Shown here piece by piece: positions 32,190 to 44,339 of a stretch of 64,000 nt of DNA. Positions within the stretch are counted from its first letter, which is position 1; each line of letters starts with the position of its first letter. The position numbers were made by a program, and so were the translations under genes. Origin of the DNA: Ceratothoa steindachneri (taxonomy: Eukaryota; Arthropoda; Malacostraca; Isopoda; Cymothoidae); contig OZ018328.1 of the NCBI GenBank assembly GCA_963969495.1, forward strand, positions 7,973,331-8,037,330, written 5' to 3'. A model generated the notes under the pieces. That model was not told where the DNA came from, searched no databases, and saw only the letters and a list, made by a program, of their open reading frames with translations.

Positions 32190-33195
32190 GCATTGAAATC
32201 GGCTGACGGTGGAATGTACGCAGACAAAACAGTGGATACCATAGATGGAGGAACAGGGAGAGTCTGAGGGGGCTTGCCCCCCCCCCCTTTGAAAAAGGTT
32301 TCTCAACCCTGGTAGATAGCACCTATCCGAGTGGTAGTTGTACTGCCACTCCATGAAAGGGGGTATTTATAGTGAATAGAAGAACGGAGACATCGTGCGG
32401 GTGTAGATCGCGCTTCCTACTGCCCGACCACCATCCTATGGCCATGGGATCGCAAAACCCTAATACCCTGTGAAACACGGGGTGGGCAGGGGCGCAGCAT
32501 GATCTGTAACCAAAGAACTAAAGGGGAAGGGGAGGACAAAAGCATCCGCAGGTCTTCCCACTTGACCCGGAGTAAGGGAATATGACTCCTAGGCCTAGGT
32601 GGACTAGATGAGAAGACACCCACGGGAGATGGCCGTACGCGTTCCAGGGGAAAGAACTCCGATGGTTGTTAACGGTGCAAGCCGCCGTCGCCTTCAGGGG
32701 GGGGGGGGCTCACTATACTAGTCTTTTCCTACCTCCGCCTTGAAACCTTCGGCAGGTGGGGCGGCTACGGAGACGAGGGTCCCTCCTGCGTCTCCGAGTC
32801 GCCTGCTGCAGCCTTGGGTGGGGGGCGTCGGATCCGAAGAGCTCCTTTCTTGCTGTCCTACTTTCGGGGGTCAGCTTTATAAGTACAGAAGATAGCCTTA
32901 GGGAGGTTTGGCTCCTCTGAGTGGTGCGACTCGGTGGAGACCTGGTTTTAGCCGAGGCTAGGTGCATCCAAGGCTACCAGGGGAGTACCCGGGGAAGGGG
33001 GAGGGGGGTCCAGTAGAGCCCCAAGAAGGGTTCCGAACGGGCGCTGAAGCGATCGTCCTCATAGATCTGGAGTTAACAGGAGAAGACGGTGCCAGGTAGA
33101 GCTAGGAACGACATGACGAAGTTAGACTTATCCTGGATCTCTGGACCTGAGGACCACGGGGGGCTGCCCATCTTGGCCTAATCGCTGGCCGAAAC
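32190..33195 (-). mobile_element. I-group-like LINE fragment, endonuclease start plus ORF1 end (copy G)
   Basis: The block from gaaatcggctgacggtggaa (32200) to about 32600 corresponds to the N-terminal endonuclease. The following part to 33195 matches the ORF1 3' half and shorter pieces of its 5' half, with several internal deletions. No frame of length survives. It abuts the 3' end of copy F, so one probably inserted into or beside the other. Confidence 0.65.
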
Positions 33196-36100
33196 GAACA
33201 TGCTACCTACCTCAAACAGCCAAATAAAGTGGAGGAGGCAAGTTTCCTCCAAAAAGTCGTATACATAGTCTGCAAGTGTGTGTGCACGAACTAGTCCCGA
33301 GTACAAGGGACAAGCAGTAGTAACCACGCTTGTCTGGGTGACGGGACTGGTAACGAGCGCGAAGATTGCCCAGACTGGGACATTCAATATGGCTGAGGCG
33401 AACGCTACATCAAATGACGGTGCGTCTTGCGAGTGTGTCTAATTCGGAGAGAACAGAAGGAACCTGAAGCCGTCGCGGCATTAGGGGACCATGTAGTCGG
33501 TGTGAGGAAGAGCGAAAGGCTGGTCTGGTCACACAGTCCTCGCGGAATCTTTGGTGCCCTCATTCTCCACAATTCCTACATGTCCAGAAACCCAGCATAA
33601 GATAATCTCGACATCCGCCCGGCTCACCAGAACCATGGCATCACGGATATCGCGAACCAGAGGATGCGGAGATTACAATGCCGCAGAGAAATCAGGGCGC
33701 TTTGTGAGTCACTATAAATACAATCCGGTCTTCGAAGCGGGCACGTCGCGTTATCTTCCCACTAATCGGTGTATTGCAGCCAGCTCGGACGTGAAAACAG
33801 ATTCAGCACTTGGCAGAGCCCCGTTGACTTCAAACAAAGGGAATACGGTGTGGAAACAGACCCTATTTTGGGACTTGGAGCTATCCGTATACAATAGCGC
33901 GGCTCCAACGCGACACGAACTGTGCTCCAAAAAGGCCGAACGCAATACTCCCGGCGCTGTAGAAGTTTTGGGAGCAGAGGTATGGCGACAAATATATAGT
34001 CAGAGATGGTGTCCTGGGCAGAAACAGGGGCGCTACCGGCCCCAGAGCTATACAGAGCTCCCGAAGGAGTTTCCTAGCGGTAAACCCAAAGGGCTTAGGG
34101 TATGACTGGCGTCTCTCGGCGGCAGAGGCACAGTCGAGATCAGCTGCGGATGCAGTGTGAGCTGTTGGCGACTGAGGGAGGGGCCGGGCTCATGCGTACA
34201 GGCGAAAAATGCACTGTGCACGGCGCAGACCGAGCGGCATCTACCCAGCAACAAAAGATCGATAAAAAAGTAAGGCAGTATCGCGATCAGCGCCCGGGGC
34301 GAAGAATATCCATGGCACCGGAAAAGGAGACCCTAAGGCTGAGAATATGAGCCCGGCAGGTGGGGCATCGGTCAAATACACGCCCAAGGAAATGGTGCAA
34401 GTCCACCACTTCCAGGTGCACCCCATTTAGAAACAAGTCTGGGTCAAGGTGGAGCCGTGGATGGCGGCAGAAGTGCACCACCTTAGTCTTGGCCAGGGAA
34501 AACCAAAGCCTGTGCGCTTCGGCATAGCGAGCGACGAGATTTAATGCCTGGGCCGCGCCAAAAGAGATCGAAAGCTACCCACCACCAGTACGCGGAATCT
34601 AAGATCTCGCAAAAATTCAAGTCGTCAGATGGGCTCTTCAAATAATAATAATGAAAAAAATCGCAAAAATTCAGATATAAAGATTAGGAGGCTCCTCTTG
34701 CCCCCATCGTGTGGAGTCTCCATGATACCGTATCGCCATGCGGTATCACAGGCCTCCTCCAGATCGAAAAACACCGTGGCGTAGTGCTGTCTACGAAGGA
34801 AAGCCTCGCAGACGGCATTTTCCAGGCGGAGCGGAGCATTCAATGTGGAGTGGAACCTGCAAAGAATGCTAATCTTAGATTTTCTAAATTCTCCATTAAC
34901 TTGCACACGCAGGAGGTTTGAGAGATTGGGCTGAAACCTGCCTAGGTCGAGTGACCTCTCCTCAGTTTGCGAAAAGCGAGCAAAGTAGCGATTCGCTAGC
35001 AGTCTGGGAGGTACCCTCTACCAAGATCCTGTTGAACAAATCTAACATGGCACATGACGAAGCATGGCGTTTAGGACATCGTCAGAACCGGGGTCGGTTT
35101 CCGCGCGCGAAGAAAGAGCGGAACAAAACACACTCAAAGTAAACCTGTTGTTGAAGGGTTCTCCGCCTATGGAAATAAAGTCCAGTTGGCGGTCTTCTGA
35201 GACCCCGAGTCGCGACGGGCATGAATGCTGGCGGAGCAGCATCCCGGCTAGAGAATGAGAAGAAAGCGGTCGCGAAGGACTCCGCCACGGACGCGGGGTT
35301 CGAGATTGCTGTCCCATTCTCCTGGAGAATGGGAGGGGGGGGTCCTGTGAGAAGTTGCTCCGAATCCTTTAGACTCGCTTCCACACCTCTGTGAGAGGGG
35401 TCTTCCCGTTAAGGGACACGTGTATGCCCGCCAGGAAGAGAGGTGGGAGTGCTTCGAATCATACCGGAACCTAGCCTTAGCTCGACGAAATTCAGAGACA
35501 GTGAAATCGTTCGGGCGGCGCTTATAGCGCATGTAGGCATAACGCTTGTTTGAGGGCCATCTCACACTCGGCCGACCACCATGGGAGTGGTCGGCGTGCA
35601 AAATGGCCAGACGTCCTAGGAATAGTAGTCAGGCCCACGCGAATGAGAAGGCCGGAGAAGAATTCAACTACCCCATCCACAGTCGTCGACTGAGACAGAG
35701 AATTCAGTCATTTCCTGAAATGATGACCACCGCGCCCGCGCCAAGCACCACCGGGGCGGGATCTCAGAAAATTAGATTTGAATGGGAAAGTGATCACGAC
35801 TACGTTAGTCATCGACTACCCTCCCCAAAATCAGGCTGCGCATCCGGAGAACACAAAAATAGATCAAGGCAAGAAAATGAAGCGGTTCTCGGGCAGTGAT
35901 GCATAAACTCATCCACATTTAAGACACCTATCTTCAGCTCGTAAAGGACTTGACCCCTGGGATTAATCAAGTAATCTCCCCAGAGAGGGTGTCTACCATT
36001 CAGATCACCGGCGGAATATAGGCAGAATTAACAGTATAGCTCCTATCCAGGTGAAGCTGCACCTCTACTAACTGAAAAGAGGTATTCAAAGCAAAGAGAG

Positions 36101-38282
36101 GAATGGAGACATCATTCCGGGTGTAAATCGCGCATCCTCCTAACCAGCCCCAATCCCGTGGAGTTGAAGTCGCGAAACCCTTATACCCCGGGAGGGTGGG
36201 TGGGCAGGGGGTACGCGCCCAGCTCGGTCTCCGGCAAAAAGATAGGTAACGGCCAACGGGAGGAGGCGAGACTAGGCAGCTCCTCCCAGTTGGCCCGAAG
36301 TCTGCGGCAATTCCATTGAAGGAAAATGCCCTCTAGGCCTAGCTTGGAGGAGATGCGGGGACCCTCTTCGAAGAGAAGGCCCTCAAAGGAATGGCCGTAG
36401 GCTTCCAGGTGGCAGAAGTCCCGGCGCTGTTGGCCGGACAATGCGCTGTCGCCTTCGAGGGCTTATCAGGGTAGGTTGAGCTCGTCATCCGAGTTTTTTC
36501 CTCCCTCCACCTCGAAACTTTATGCAGGCGGGAGTCCCTCCTTTGGAGGATCCACCGCCTTACAGTCACCTAGCATAGCGCAGTCGGTGTGGGCGTAGGA
36601 GCCGAGGGTCCTTTAGTGCCGCCCTTTCAGGGGTCAGCTTTAGGAACCCGGGAAGATGGCCTCATGACCAGCTTCAGGGGTCATGAAGCACGCGGCCGTT
36701 TCACCTTAGGAAAAGGAGGGGGAGCTCTGGTTTTAGCCGGGGCTGGGTGTGAACCCTTTGTGCCACCAGCTGTAAGAGGGGAGCGCCCGGGGTGGGTAAA
36801 ACCTGCAGAAGGGTTCAGAATGGCGCGGAAATGAACGTGCTCATAAGCCTGGAGGGGCCAGAAACAGAGTCTTTTTTAACATTCAGGCATAAGACGTCCC
36901 AGGAAGCGCCGGGCGTGCCAGGACAAAGTCCTTAGTCTCGCAAAATGAAAAACGATCCTGAACCTGAACGGCCAGGATTTCCTTCTCAAGGAGATACGCA
37001 CCACATTGCTACGAAGAAGCACGGTGCGGATCTCCGCAATTGACACACTTGGCAACACACGATTTGGACTTATCGTGTGCGGCCTTGCAGCAACTTACAC
37101 AGATTTGGGGTAACCACGACTTTGCAGGTCTACAGGAGCGATTCTTATGTTCGAAGCGGTGGCACTAGTAGCACCTCCTCGGCAGTGGCACAAATGCCTT
37201 CACGCGGGGGAGACTTCATGTGCCCCCCACATCAAGACATCACAGATCCCATTTGAGGGTCCTTTTTTATCGTCTAATGTGGGAGAACTGGCATCTGTCT
37301 GGGAAGAGAAGGGGGCATGTACATAGACCCCTGTAAACTTGTCATACATGCAAGCAGGACATTAGGAGGTACGGGTCAACCTGCCTTTTTATCTCTTGCT
37401 CCCCTAAGGGGGTTGACCCTATCGAGCCATTTCCACCAGGAGCAGTCAATTATGGGCTGTCCATCTGCTCTCTTGGCAGTCCCCTGTGAAAGCAAATAAG
37501 GGACTGCCACTGTAGAAGAGATGGAGACGCTCAAGGGCGCCTCCATAGAAGTGGGTGAATGGGGAGTCTCCTCCACCCATAAGCCTAGTAGAGGTGTAAA
37601 CCTCCTCTCCAGTAAAAGAAGTATGAAGATCCCATGAGAATGCACAGGGGAGGGGGGAACCTCCTTTTTCTACTGTGGAGCTACCCGAGAGTGGCTCCGA
37701 CAATGTTCCAGGCGAAGTAGAGAGGGTGTTTTTTATTGTCATCATTGGGCATGGTGACCCTATTAAATTTGCAGGATGAAAACGTTAATCACCCCAAACA
37801 GTAGCTCGCTCTGCGAGGGGTGAATACTGCGCCGGCAAAGCCAGCTGCCGCCATTCAAGACCACTCCTCCCACCCAGTGGCTAGGCAGCCCTTCAGTATA
37901 GTGGCTCCACCTTAGGGTGGGCATAAAATTGATAAACTATGAAAGGAGAGAGAAAGAGTATGTCAGCAAGGTGATGGTTTGGGTGAGGCAGGTTGCTAAA
38001 AACCCAACACCCAAAACTGGAGCCTAGAGGAGGGGGAACATTTCCCCCCCTCCCCCTCCACAGCCCCGATCCAGGATGGTTGGGTGAGAGGAAGCTGGTT
38101 GGTGTCTACCCTGTGAAATTAGAGGCCGATAATAGAAAGTTGTGGGAGAGGTTGTAGGAAAAGTGAGGAAGACAGGGTGTTAGAAAGAAGTTGAAGAGGC
38201 TAAGCTGGGGCCGGACGGGGCACTGAGACCCATCAGCATGGTGGCCAGGAAAGAAAATCGTCATGCCCATTAGAGGGGGCCA
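33196..38282 (-). mobile_element. I-group-like LINE, copy F (heavily decayed, both ends represented)
   Basis: The order matches the family throughout: 3' UTR/C-terminal zinc remnant (33200-33500), RNase H (33550-34020), RT (34020-35240), linker and endonuclease (35240-36450), ORF1 with zinc knuckles (36460-37200) and 5' UTR to about 38282. Recognisable pieces are ENAVCEAFLRRQHYATVFFD (34625-34906 frame) and EGIFLQWNCRRLRANWEELP (36181-36441 frame). Many small deletions are present. Near 34610-34680 a tcgcaaaaattca block is duplicated around about 50 bp of unrelated AT-rich sequence. No A-tail survives. Confidence 0.8.
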
Positions 38283-38329
38283 AAACAGCAGTGGACTTGT
38301 TCATCTCCAGAGAACCACCGGAGGGAAAG

Positions 38330-38700
38330 AAACCCCTAATCCTGTGATTTATTTTTATGAGGGGGCAGAGTGAACCCGCATCTATCTACCTCCAGAAGGG
38401 GCTCCAGGACCCAACGGAGCAGCCAAATGCTTCTCTGAAATGAAGATCTTGGCTGACAAGGGGGCATCAGGCGGGCAGGAGGTCCCTCCTCACTTTGTGA
38501 ATCTTTGGGGCCCATACAATGCCACACCACAAGGACATAGCACAGGGGCAGACTCAGGTTCGGTGTTATATAGCATCAAGCCCAGGTTTGGTCCCAATGA
38601 AGACCTTATCATCTGGGGCCTGGAGCACCTAACTGAGGAATGGCCTAAGAGTCCCCCCCCCCCAGTCCAAGGTGTTGGGTATCACGACTAGGGACTCATA
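38330..38700 (-). mobile_element. I-group-like LINE, second ORF1 N-terminal relic
   Basis: Blocks such as tgaacccgcatctat, tctctgaaatgaagatcttgg, ggaggtccctcctc and ggggcagactcaggttcggt follow the same order as the ORF1 N-terminal region of copies A to C (minus strand). The relic has no open frame of length. It sits between the 5' end of copy F and the A-tail of copy H. Confidence 0.6.
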
Positions 38701-38788
38701 GTTCTTATAGACTATCACAAAAGTCAGAAGGCTGGCATGCCGACGCGTCCTCTGCCTCACTGTGGTCTTTGCTATTCCCTGCGATGGA

Positions 38789-40470
38789 TTTTTTTTTTTT
38801 TTTTTTTTTTACAAGCTCATCTGGCGACTGCCTACTTGGGCATTAGTCGCCGTATTAAAACTGGCCTAGTTCTAGGCTACTTTAAAATAAAATTAAAGAG
38901 AGAAAAAACAAAAAAAAACCAACACCCAAAAGGGGGAAAGGAAGCAAGCTGGTGCGTCGGGGAGAGGTCCTCCCTGGCGCAGGAGCGTGCAACTAAAGGA
39001 AAAAAAAACAAACGAAAAACAAATGCAAAAAAACAAACAAACCTTGCTTAAATAATAGGGAGAAGGCCGGCCTCTCCCAAGAAGTCAACAAGTCCACAAG
39101 TCAATGTGCACGAATCTGTCCCGAGCACAAGGGACAGGCGGTAGCGACCCCGCCCATCCCGGTACTGGGACAGGTATCGTGCGCGAAGATCACCCAGACT
39201 GGGACATTCGACAAGAATGTGCCGAACAGTCTGGGGGACGACGCAGTCGTTGCAATAGGGCGCAGGCGAGCGCTCCATCAAGTAGCGATGCGCCACACGA
39301 GTGTGTCCGATTCGAAGACGACAGAAAGCAACCTGAAGCCGCCGCGGCATTGGGGGATAGGTCCATGGGAACAGTCGCGGCGCAATGGCACGCAACTTTA
39401 AGTTCTCCTCGACCGTCTCCCATCTTCTTTGCCAAGCAGTCCGAAGAGCTGCCCGTATTCCTGCCATGTAGTCAGTGTGAGGAAGAGCGAAACGCTGGTC
39501 CGGTCGCAGAGTCCTCGCGGACTCTTTGGCGCCCTCATCGGCGCGCTCATTCCCCGCAATTCCTACATGTCCAGGAACCCAGCAGAAGATAATCTCGACA
39601 TCTGCCCGGCTCGCCAAAACCGTGGCGTCACGGATTTCGCGAACCAGGGGATGCGGAGATTCCAATGCCCCGAGAGCACTCAGGGCGCTTTGTGAGTCGC
39701 TATAGATCACAATCCGGTCTCCGAACCGGGCACGTCGCGTAATCTCCTGTACCGAGTGGTGTATTGCCACCAGCTCGGCCGTGAAGACAGACGCAGCGCC
39801 TGGTAGAGCCCCGCTGACTTCAAACAGAGGGGATACGGCGTGGAAGCCGACCCCCTCTTGGGACTTGGAGCCATCCGTATACACTGGCACGGTACCAGCG
39901 TGACACGATGTGTGCTCCAAAAAGGTCGAACGCAATACTCCCGGCGCAGTACAAGCTTTGGGAGCAGAGGCGTGGCGACAAATAGCCAAATGTGGTACCC
40001 TCCAGGGTGGCGTCCTGGGCAGAACCAGGGGCGCCACCGGGCCGAGAGCTATATCTACCTCTCGAAGGAGTTTCCTGGCCCTAAACCCAAAGGGCTGAGG
40101 GTATGACTGGCGTCTCTCGGCGGCATAGGCACCATCGAGATCAGCTGCGGATGCAGTGAGAGCTGTTGGCGACTGAGGGAGGCGCCGGGCTCGCGCGTAC
40201 AGGCGAGTGATGCACTGCACGCGGCGCAGAGCGAGTGCCATCTCCCCAGCATCGACCAACAAGCTCTCAATGGGGGAAGTGCGGAAGGCACCGGTCGCAA
40301 GGCGAAGGCCGGTGTGGTGGATTGAATCCACCTTCCGCAATAAACGCTCGGCTGCGGATGCATAAAACTCGCATCCGTAGTCGAGCTTCGAGCGAACAAA
40401 GGATCGATAAAAAAGTAAGGCGGTAGCCCTATCAGCGCCCCAAGCGCTGAACCCTGCGATGGAACGTGCC
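38789..40470 (-). mobile_element. I-group-like LINE, copy H (5'-truncated, youngest looking)
   Basis: A long A-tail (T-run 38789-38810) is followed by the 3' UTR and by a 480-residue open frame covering the end of RT, RNase H and the C-terminal zinc region. The copy stops within the RT thumb near 40455-40470, a classic 5' truncation by incomplete reverse transcription. Because both the A-tail and the long frame are undamaged, this insertion is probably the most recent of the family in the window. Confidence 0.9.
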
Positions 40471-40490
40471 AAGCTCTCAATAGGTGACAT
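39048..40490 (-). CDS. LINE copy H ORF2 C-terminal half: RT thumb, RNase H, CCHC zinc motif
   Basis: This is the longest convincing LINE frame in the window. It is a 5'-truncated ORF2, so the start codon is not genuine. It contains the RT thumb (FVRSKLDYGCEFYASAAERL) and a complete RNase H: VYTDGSKSQEG (first Asp), VFTAELVAIHHS (Glu), VIYSDSQSALSALG (Asp) and GIAGNERADEGAKES (last Asp). The C-terminal CCHC-type motif is CNDCVVPQTVRHILVEC (C-x2-C-x7-H-x4-C). RNase H removes the RNA strand after first-strand synthesis. The frame ends at a stop 39048-39050 just before the 3' UTR. Polymerase motifs are absent, so it cannot transpose alone. Confidence 0.8.
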   Translation of the reverse strand: MSPIESLARSIAGFSAWGADRATALLFYRSFVRSKLDYGCEFYASAAERLLRKVDSIHHTGLRLATGAFRTSPIESLLVDAGEMALALRRVQCITRLYARARRLPQSPTALTASAADLDGAYAAERRQSYPQPFGFRARKLLREVDIALGPVAPLVLPRTPPWRVPHLAICRHASAPKACTAPGVLRSTFLEHTSCHAGTVPVYTDGSKSQEGVGFHAVSPLFEVSGALPGAASVFTAELVAIHHSVQEITRRARFGDRIVIYSDSQSALSALGALESPHPLVREIRDATVLASRADVEIIFCWVPGHVGIAGNERADEGAKESARTLRPDQRFALPHTDYMAGIRAALRTAWQRRWETVEENLKLRAIAPRLFPWTYPPMPRRLQVAFCRLRIGHTRVAHRYLMERSPAPYCNDCVVPQTVRHILVECPSLGDLRARYLSQYRDGRGRYRLSLVLGTDSCTLTCGLVDFLGEAGLLPII

Positions 40491-40494
40491 ATGT

Positions 40495-41100
40495 AAAGTA
40501 CCTGTTAGCTAAATGGAGCAGTGTCGGATTGAGTCCACCTTCCACTTGGCTGTGGATACCGAAAACTTGCATTCGTTGTCCACCTTCGAACGAAGAGTAA
40601 CGATAGGATAATAAAGAGCTAGCCGAATCACCATACTGAGAGCTGAATGTCACAGAATAAAAAATTTCTATAGCGGAAGTAAAAGAGACGCAAGGCTACG
40701 AATGGGTTTCCCAGGTGAGGTGCTGGTCGAAAACAAGACCAAAGAAAAATGGTGCGGAACTATCACATCCAGAAAGCCTTAGCCTTGGCCAAGGAAATTC
40801 AATACCAATGTGCTTAAGCATTGCGAGAGATGAGGTTCAATAGGTTGTGGAGTTGACAATCAAGTTGACCAATGGGCTGCACCAAAAGAAAGGTTGTCTA
40901 TGTAGAAAATACAGAGAACATCACTGGCAGCACCGACGTGATATTATTGATGCTCATATATAACATTTTCCACCCAGAATAGGGCATCTGCCGTGGAGTG
41001 AAAACGAAAGAAGCTGCATTGTGCAGAAGACAGCTGACCCCCACAGTCCAGGAAAAATGATAAAATAACATTTATCAATTTCTCCAACTTTCACACTAAA
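40495..41100 (-). mobile_element. I-group-like LINE, older RT relic
   Basis: Immediately beyond truncated copy H, more divergent sequence keeps the family order: gattgagtccaccttccact (thumb), aacttgcattcgttgtccac, the caaggctacgaatg block, tcttggccaagg-like sequence, a gatgctcatata region and, near 41040, gtccaggaaaaatgataaaa to tttctcc. No frame survives. It is either an older insertion or the far side of a heavily mutated element into which copy H inserted. Confidence 0.55.
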
Positions 41101-41750
41101 GTGGATGGATATCCACTAATGATCTCTGTTGTTGCCATGTTCAAAGTTGATAAGAAAACACGAATGTAAAGTAGATACTATGACCTCTCAATGCCTTGGG
41201 AGGTTAAGGAAAAAGTCCACATAGGATAAAAAACATAAAAACTGGGATGATTTACACATATTCGTCCTGCAGATTCAAGCTAAGATGGGTCTTGACAACC
41301 CGACCAGCCGTATATAACAACTTCGTCCTTGTGCTTTGACCTCAAAATGATGGGGGGCGGGGGAGAATCCATCTAGTAAAGGATGGGGCAGTCATAGCCA
41401 CCTAATATGGCAACTGGAAGTGATGAAAAGAGTCAGTAATCCAGCACACTTCACATCTAAGACTGCTAGCTATCAACATTCAGAGTAGGTAGGGACCTCA
41501 TGGCAAGGTTCTGGTGAGATGGCAAAAGTGCGCTGAGACACTACAACCTCTCTGGAGATTAACAAAAAAAGTAGCTTAACTACAAGTATTTCCATTTGCC
41601 AAGGTCATAAACTACTACAATATGTATAGATTACAGTCATTGTTAAGTTGAAAACGAAAATACAAATGAAACCCTTGTAATTTAATGCAAACTTGAGTGT
41701 TTTGGTGTGGAGGTGAGAAGTATTCATAAACATTTGCTACTTAATTTTAC
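41101..41750. other. HSF intron 5, left end next to exon 5, no gene seen
   Basis: Intronic DNA ending at the exon 5 donor (CAG|GTAAAATT). No transposon family or conserved frame was recognised. Confidence 0.4.
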
Positions 41751-41897
41751 CTGACAAGAAGAATCTTGATCCGTAACGAGAGTATTTGGTACATCCGAGG
41801 AACCTTCAATGCCTTCCAAAGCCAAGTGGCTGAACTTCCGTTTAGGAGAGATAGTCTGAGTAGGAGACTTCACCATAGCAACCAAAAACTGAACAAG
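41751..41897 (-). CDS. Hsf: HSF coding exon 5: end of HR-B and basic nuclear-localisation motif
   Basis: Forty-nine codons, phase 0 at both ends, with acceptor GTTTTTTTGCAG and donor CAG|GTAAAA. The exon starts LVQFLVAMVKS, the conserved end of HR-B (family LIQFLxSLVQ), followed by TISPKRKFSHLAL. That matches the basic KRK motif known in other HSFs (for example VKRKIPLML), which acts in nuclear localisation. The remainder (ALEGIEGSSDVPNTLVTDQD) is acidic and Ser-rich linker sequence. Intron 5 downstream is about 10.6 kb and packed with LINE copies. Confidence 0.93.
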
Positions 41898-42385
41898 CTG
41901 CAAAAAAACACCAGAAGTTATAACGAGTGATAACAGAATGGCTGACAAACAGGCAAATTTAGGGGAGCAATCAGAACCAGTTTGAGGTTGTTACATTGAT
42001 GGATGAGAGCGCCCATCTTCAAGACCATGGGCCTTTAGAGAGTACCCATCTATCGACCAGGAAAAAGGCCATTTAATAATCACTGAGGAAAATGAAAGCT
42101 GGTATGTACTAAAGCAAGTTCATTGATTGGGGAAAAATGGAAGAACAGATGGAAATAATAAATAATGCATACAACCAATGCCAAAAAGAACTACATTCAA
42201 GAGCAAACCTAACCTTAAAATGTAGAGCTAAGAAAATACACTAAGATCTTTCCTGGAGTGCAATAACCCCTTAGCTGTAGCTATAGTAAACATCAGTCTC
42301 AAACAGTGGGTCAATTTTGCTTGCTTTAATCTTGTTTTTAAAAAACTATAACAAATTCAAATTCTTACAATATTTTTTGTAGCTC

Positions 42386-42454
<69 letters not shown>

Positions 42455-43586
42455 TGCATTTGTTAGTAAAAAAAAATTGGGTAAGGGGATTTGCCACCAA
42501 TTAGCAATGATTTAAAAAGCCATTTATTCTCAGGAGGGATCTAGTTTAATGTGGAATCTGAACCAAGCCATCATGAAGTCAACCTGAAGAGGAGTTCATC
42601 TGGCAACTTGCCACACCCACACATGGATTAACGTCACTCTAATCTAAAGCGTTGTTTCCATTTGCCTAGGCCACAAGCTACAATTATTTGGAAATTGCTA
42701 CATTTAAATAAACATGTTAAAAAAGAAATTAAAGCTACTCTGATGATCAAACTCTACTGAGATTGGCCCTAAACAGTGGAATCGGTGGGAAAATCCATGA
42801 AAAAACAACCCTAACTCAAACAGTATGATTAAAACCCCCCCTCCCCTTACTGTGTTGCTGTTTTAGCTCAGTTTTTATGTCTGATTTACAGTGTCTAATA
42901 CCCGTCATAGTTGATACCTACATTTTAATGTTTAATCCAAACTACATGTTGCTACAGCAAAGGAGAGCTTCCACAAACTCAACCTAAATCAAAACTCCAC
43001 CCAGAGACTAACCATATCCAATGTTGATTAATTGTCTCAATGTGGGGATCAGTGTATCCACTCAGCTTGGATAGCTAGGAGGAGGTAGGAGCAAAAGGTG
43101 CTAGGTTCACTTCTGAGGAGTCCTTGCCTACCCAGCACCCAAGCACTGTTTCACAATTGAAGGCCATTTGACTGTGATAAGTTTCATACAGGATGATTTG
43201 GCGGTGATAAAATGGTAAAACATTGTTTCTTTTTCAAGAAGCAACTGTTTTCCCACAAAGCGTGATTGGTACACATCAATGTGACTTAAGAACTACCTAC
43301 CTTATTATGACCTATCCAACATAGAATGCCAATTATTCCCATACAAATTATCGCTTCATAGCTATAGGTCATTATCGGCTTTAGCTCCACTTCCAGTCAA
43401 AATTCATCCCGGGACAGAATAACATCTATTTCCCCCTCAAACATTCACATGATTACTAAATATTTATTAGTTATAATTTATCCTAAATTTAGTAAAATTT
43501 GTGATGGATAACTAGCCCATTCAGAATAAACTACTTAATATACCATGTGTGCTCCTCAGTAGAAGCCATGCAATGCCAATCCTCAC
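41898..43586. other. HSF intron 4, mostly unique AT-rich sequence
   Basis: Apart from the TA microsatellite at 42388-42450, I see no coding frame or recognised transposon. It is bounded by the exon 4 donor AAG|GTGAGG and the exon 5 acceptor GTTTTTTTGCAG. Confidence 0.5.
42388..42450. repeat. (TA)n microsatellite, about 31 units
   Basis: An uninterrupted run of about 63 bp alternating T and A lies in HSF intron 4. Its purity suggests it is length-polymorphic. Confidence 0.97.
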
Positions 43587-43787
43587 CTTTTCAATGATTT
43601 GTTGTTGTTTTGAAAACTTTTGTCGCATGCTTGCATATTCTCTCCAAAGAAGTTCATTCTCTTTCTTTATTCCAATCACTTTGGAACCCATAGTCTCTTG
43701 ATTACGTCGCAGCTTCTGAATTTCAGCCAGGATATTAGAAAAATTGGGGTTGCTTTCTGTGGTAGCTACAGTTCGGGCACACTGAGG
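43587..43787 (-). CDS. Hsf: HSF coding exon 4: HR-A/B trimerisation coiled coil
   Basis: Sixty-seven codons lie between the acceptor TGTCTTTAG and the donor AAG|GTGAGG, phase 0 at both ends. After a short linker (PQCARTVATTESNPNFSNIL) comes a heptad-rich helix containing AEIQKLRRNQ, KVIGIKKENELLWRE and MRQKFSKQQQIIEK. This corresponds to HR-A/B of HSFs, where the ENExLWR segment is highly conserved. The region forms the three-stranded coiled coil that trimerises HSF on DNA after stress. The next exon continues the same helix, as expected. Confidence 0.93.
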
Positions 43788-44214
43788 CTAAAGACAGACA
43801 AACAAGAGAAATCAGATTAATCCCAACTCGTTTTAAATTCATTGATGGCACAAAATCTGTAAACTTTTATTATTTCACAACAAGTGGAGAGACGATATTT
43901 GAGACAAAGTTTGCAGAAAAATAAAGCTCAAGATGATGGATAGTAAAAATGATCAGAGACAAAGGAGCTCCATAAAAAAAAGGACTATAAACATTGTATT
44001 GAAAAGAGGAAAAGAATGCCAGTTTAACTGTAGGTACAGGAGAGAAAAGAAAGATACCCTGTTTACCCATTACTTCTTCCTAAATGCTGAGCTCTCCCAC
44101 ATTGGATTACACATTTACTTTTCAGGTAAATATATAAACAAAAAAAATGGTAAATTTTTAAAAAAATCTTCAGGAGATAAACTAAATTTGTACTGAATTG
44201 ATCAACTCTTTTAC

Positions 44215-44339
44215 TTTGCGCTTGATTTGTTTGATGAGACCCGGCTGTCCTTGAATAAAGAGTGGATGAGAGAATTCCGTTTCTCCTTTGTCTAAGGTCA
44301 GACCTCCAGCCTCAATTGATATTACTTTTCGAAATCCAT
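44215..44339 (-). CDS. Hsf: HSF coding exon 3: wing and end of DNA-binding domain
   Basis: The acceptor TTTTTTTACAG is followed by two bases that complete the Tyr codon of exon 2, then [12 protein letters not shown]. The exon goes on through the wing ([18 protein letters not shown]) to LIKQIKRK, the usual C-terminal helix of the domain (family pattern FxHPxFxRGxxxLLxxIKRK). The donor is AAA|GTAAAAG in phase 0. If intron 3 were retained, reading would continue only about ten codons to a stop, so splicing is required. Intron 3 (427 bp) is one of the two short introns and holds no recognised repeat. Confidence 0.94.
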
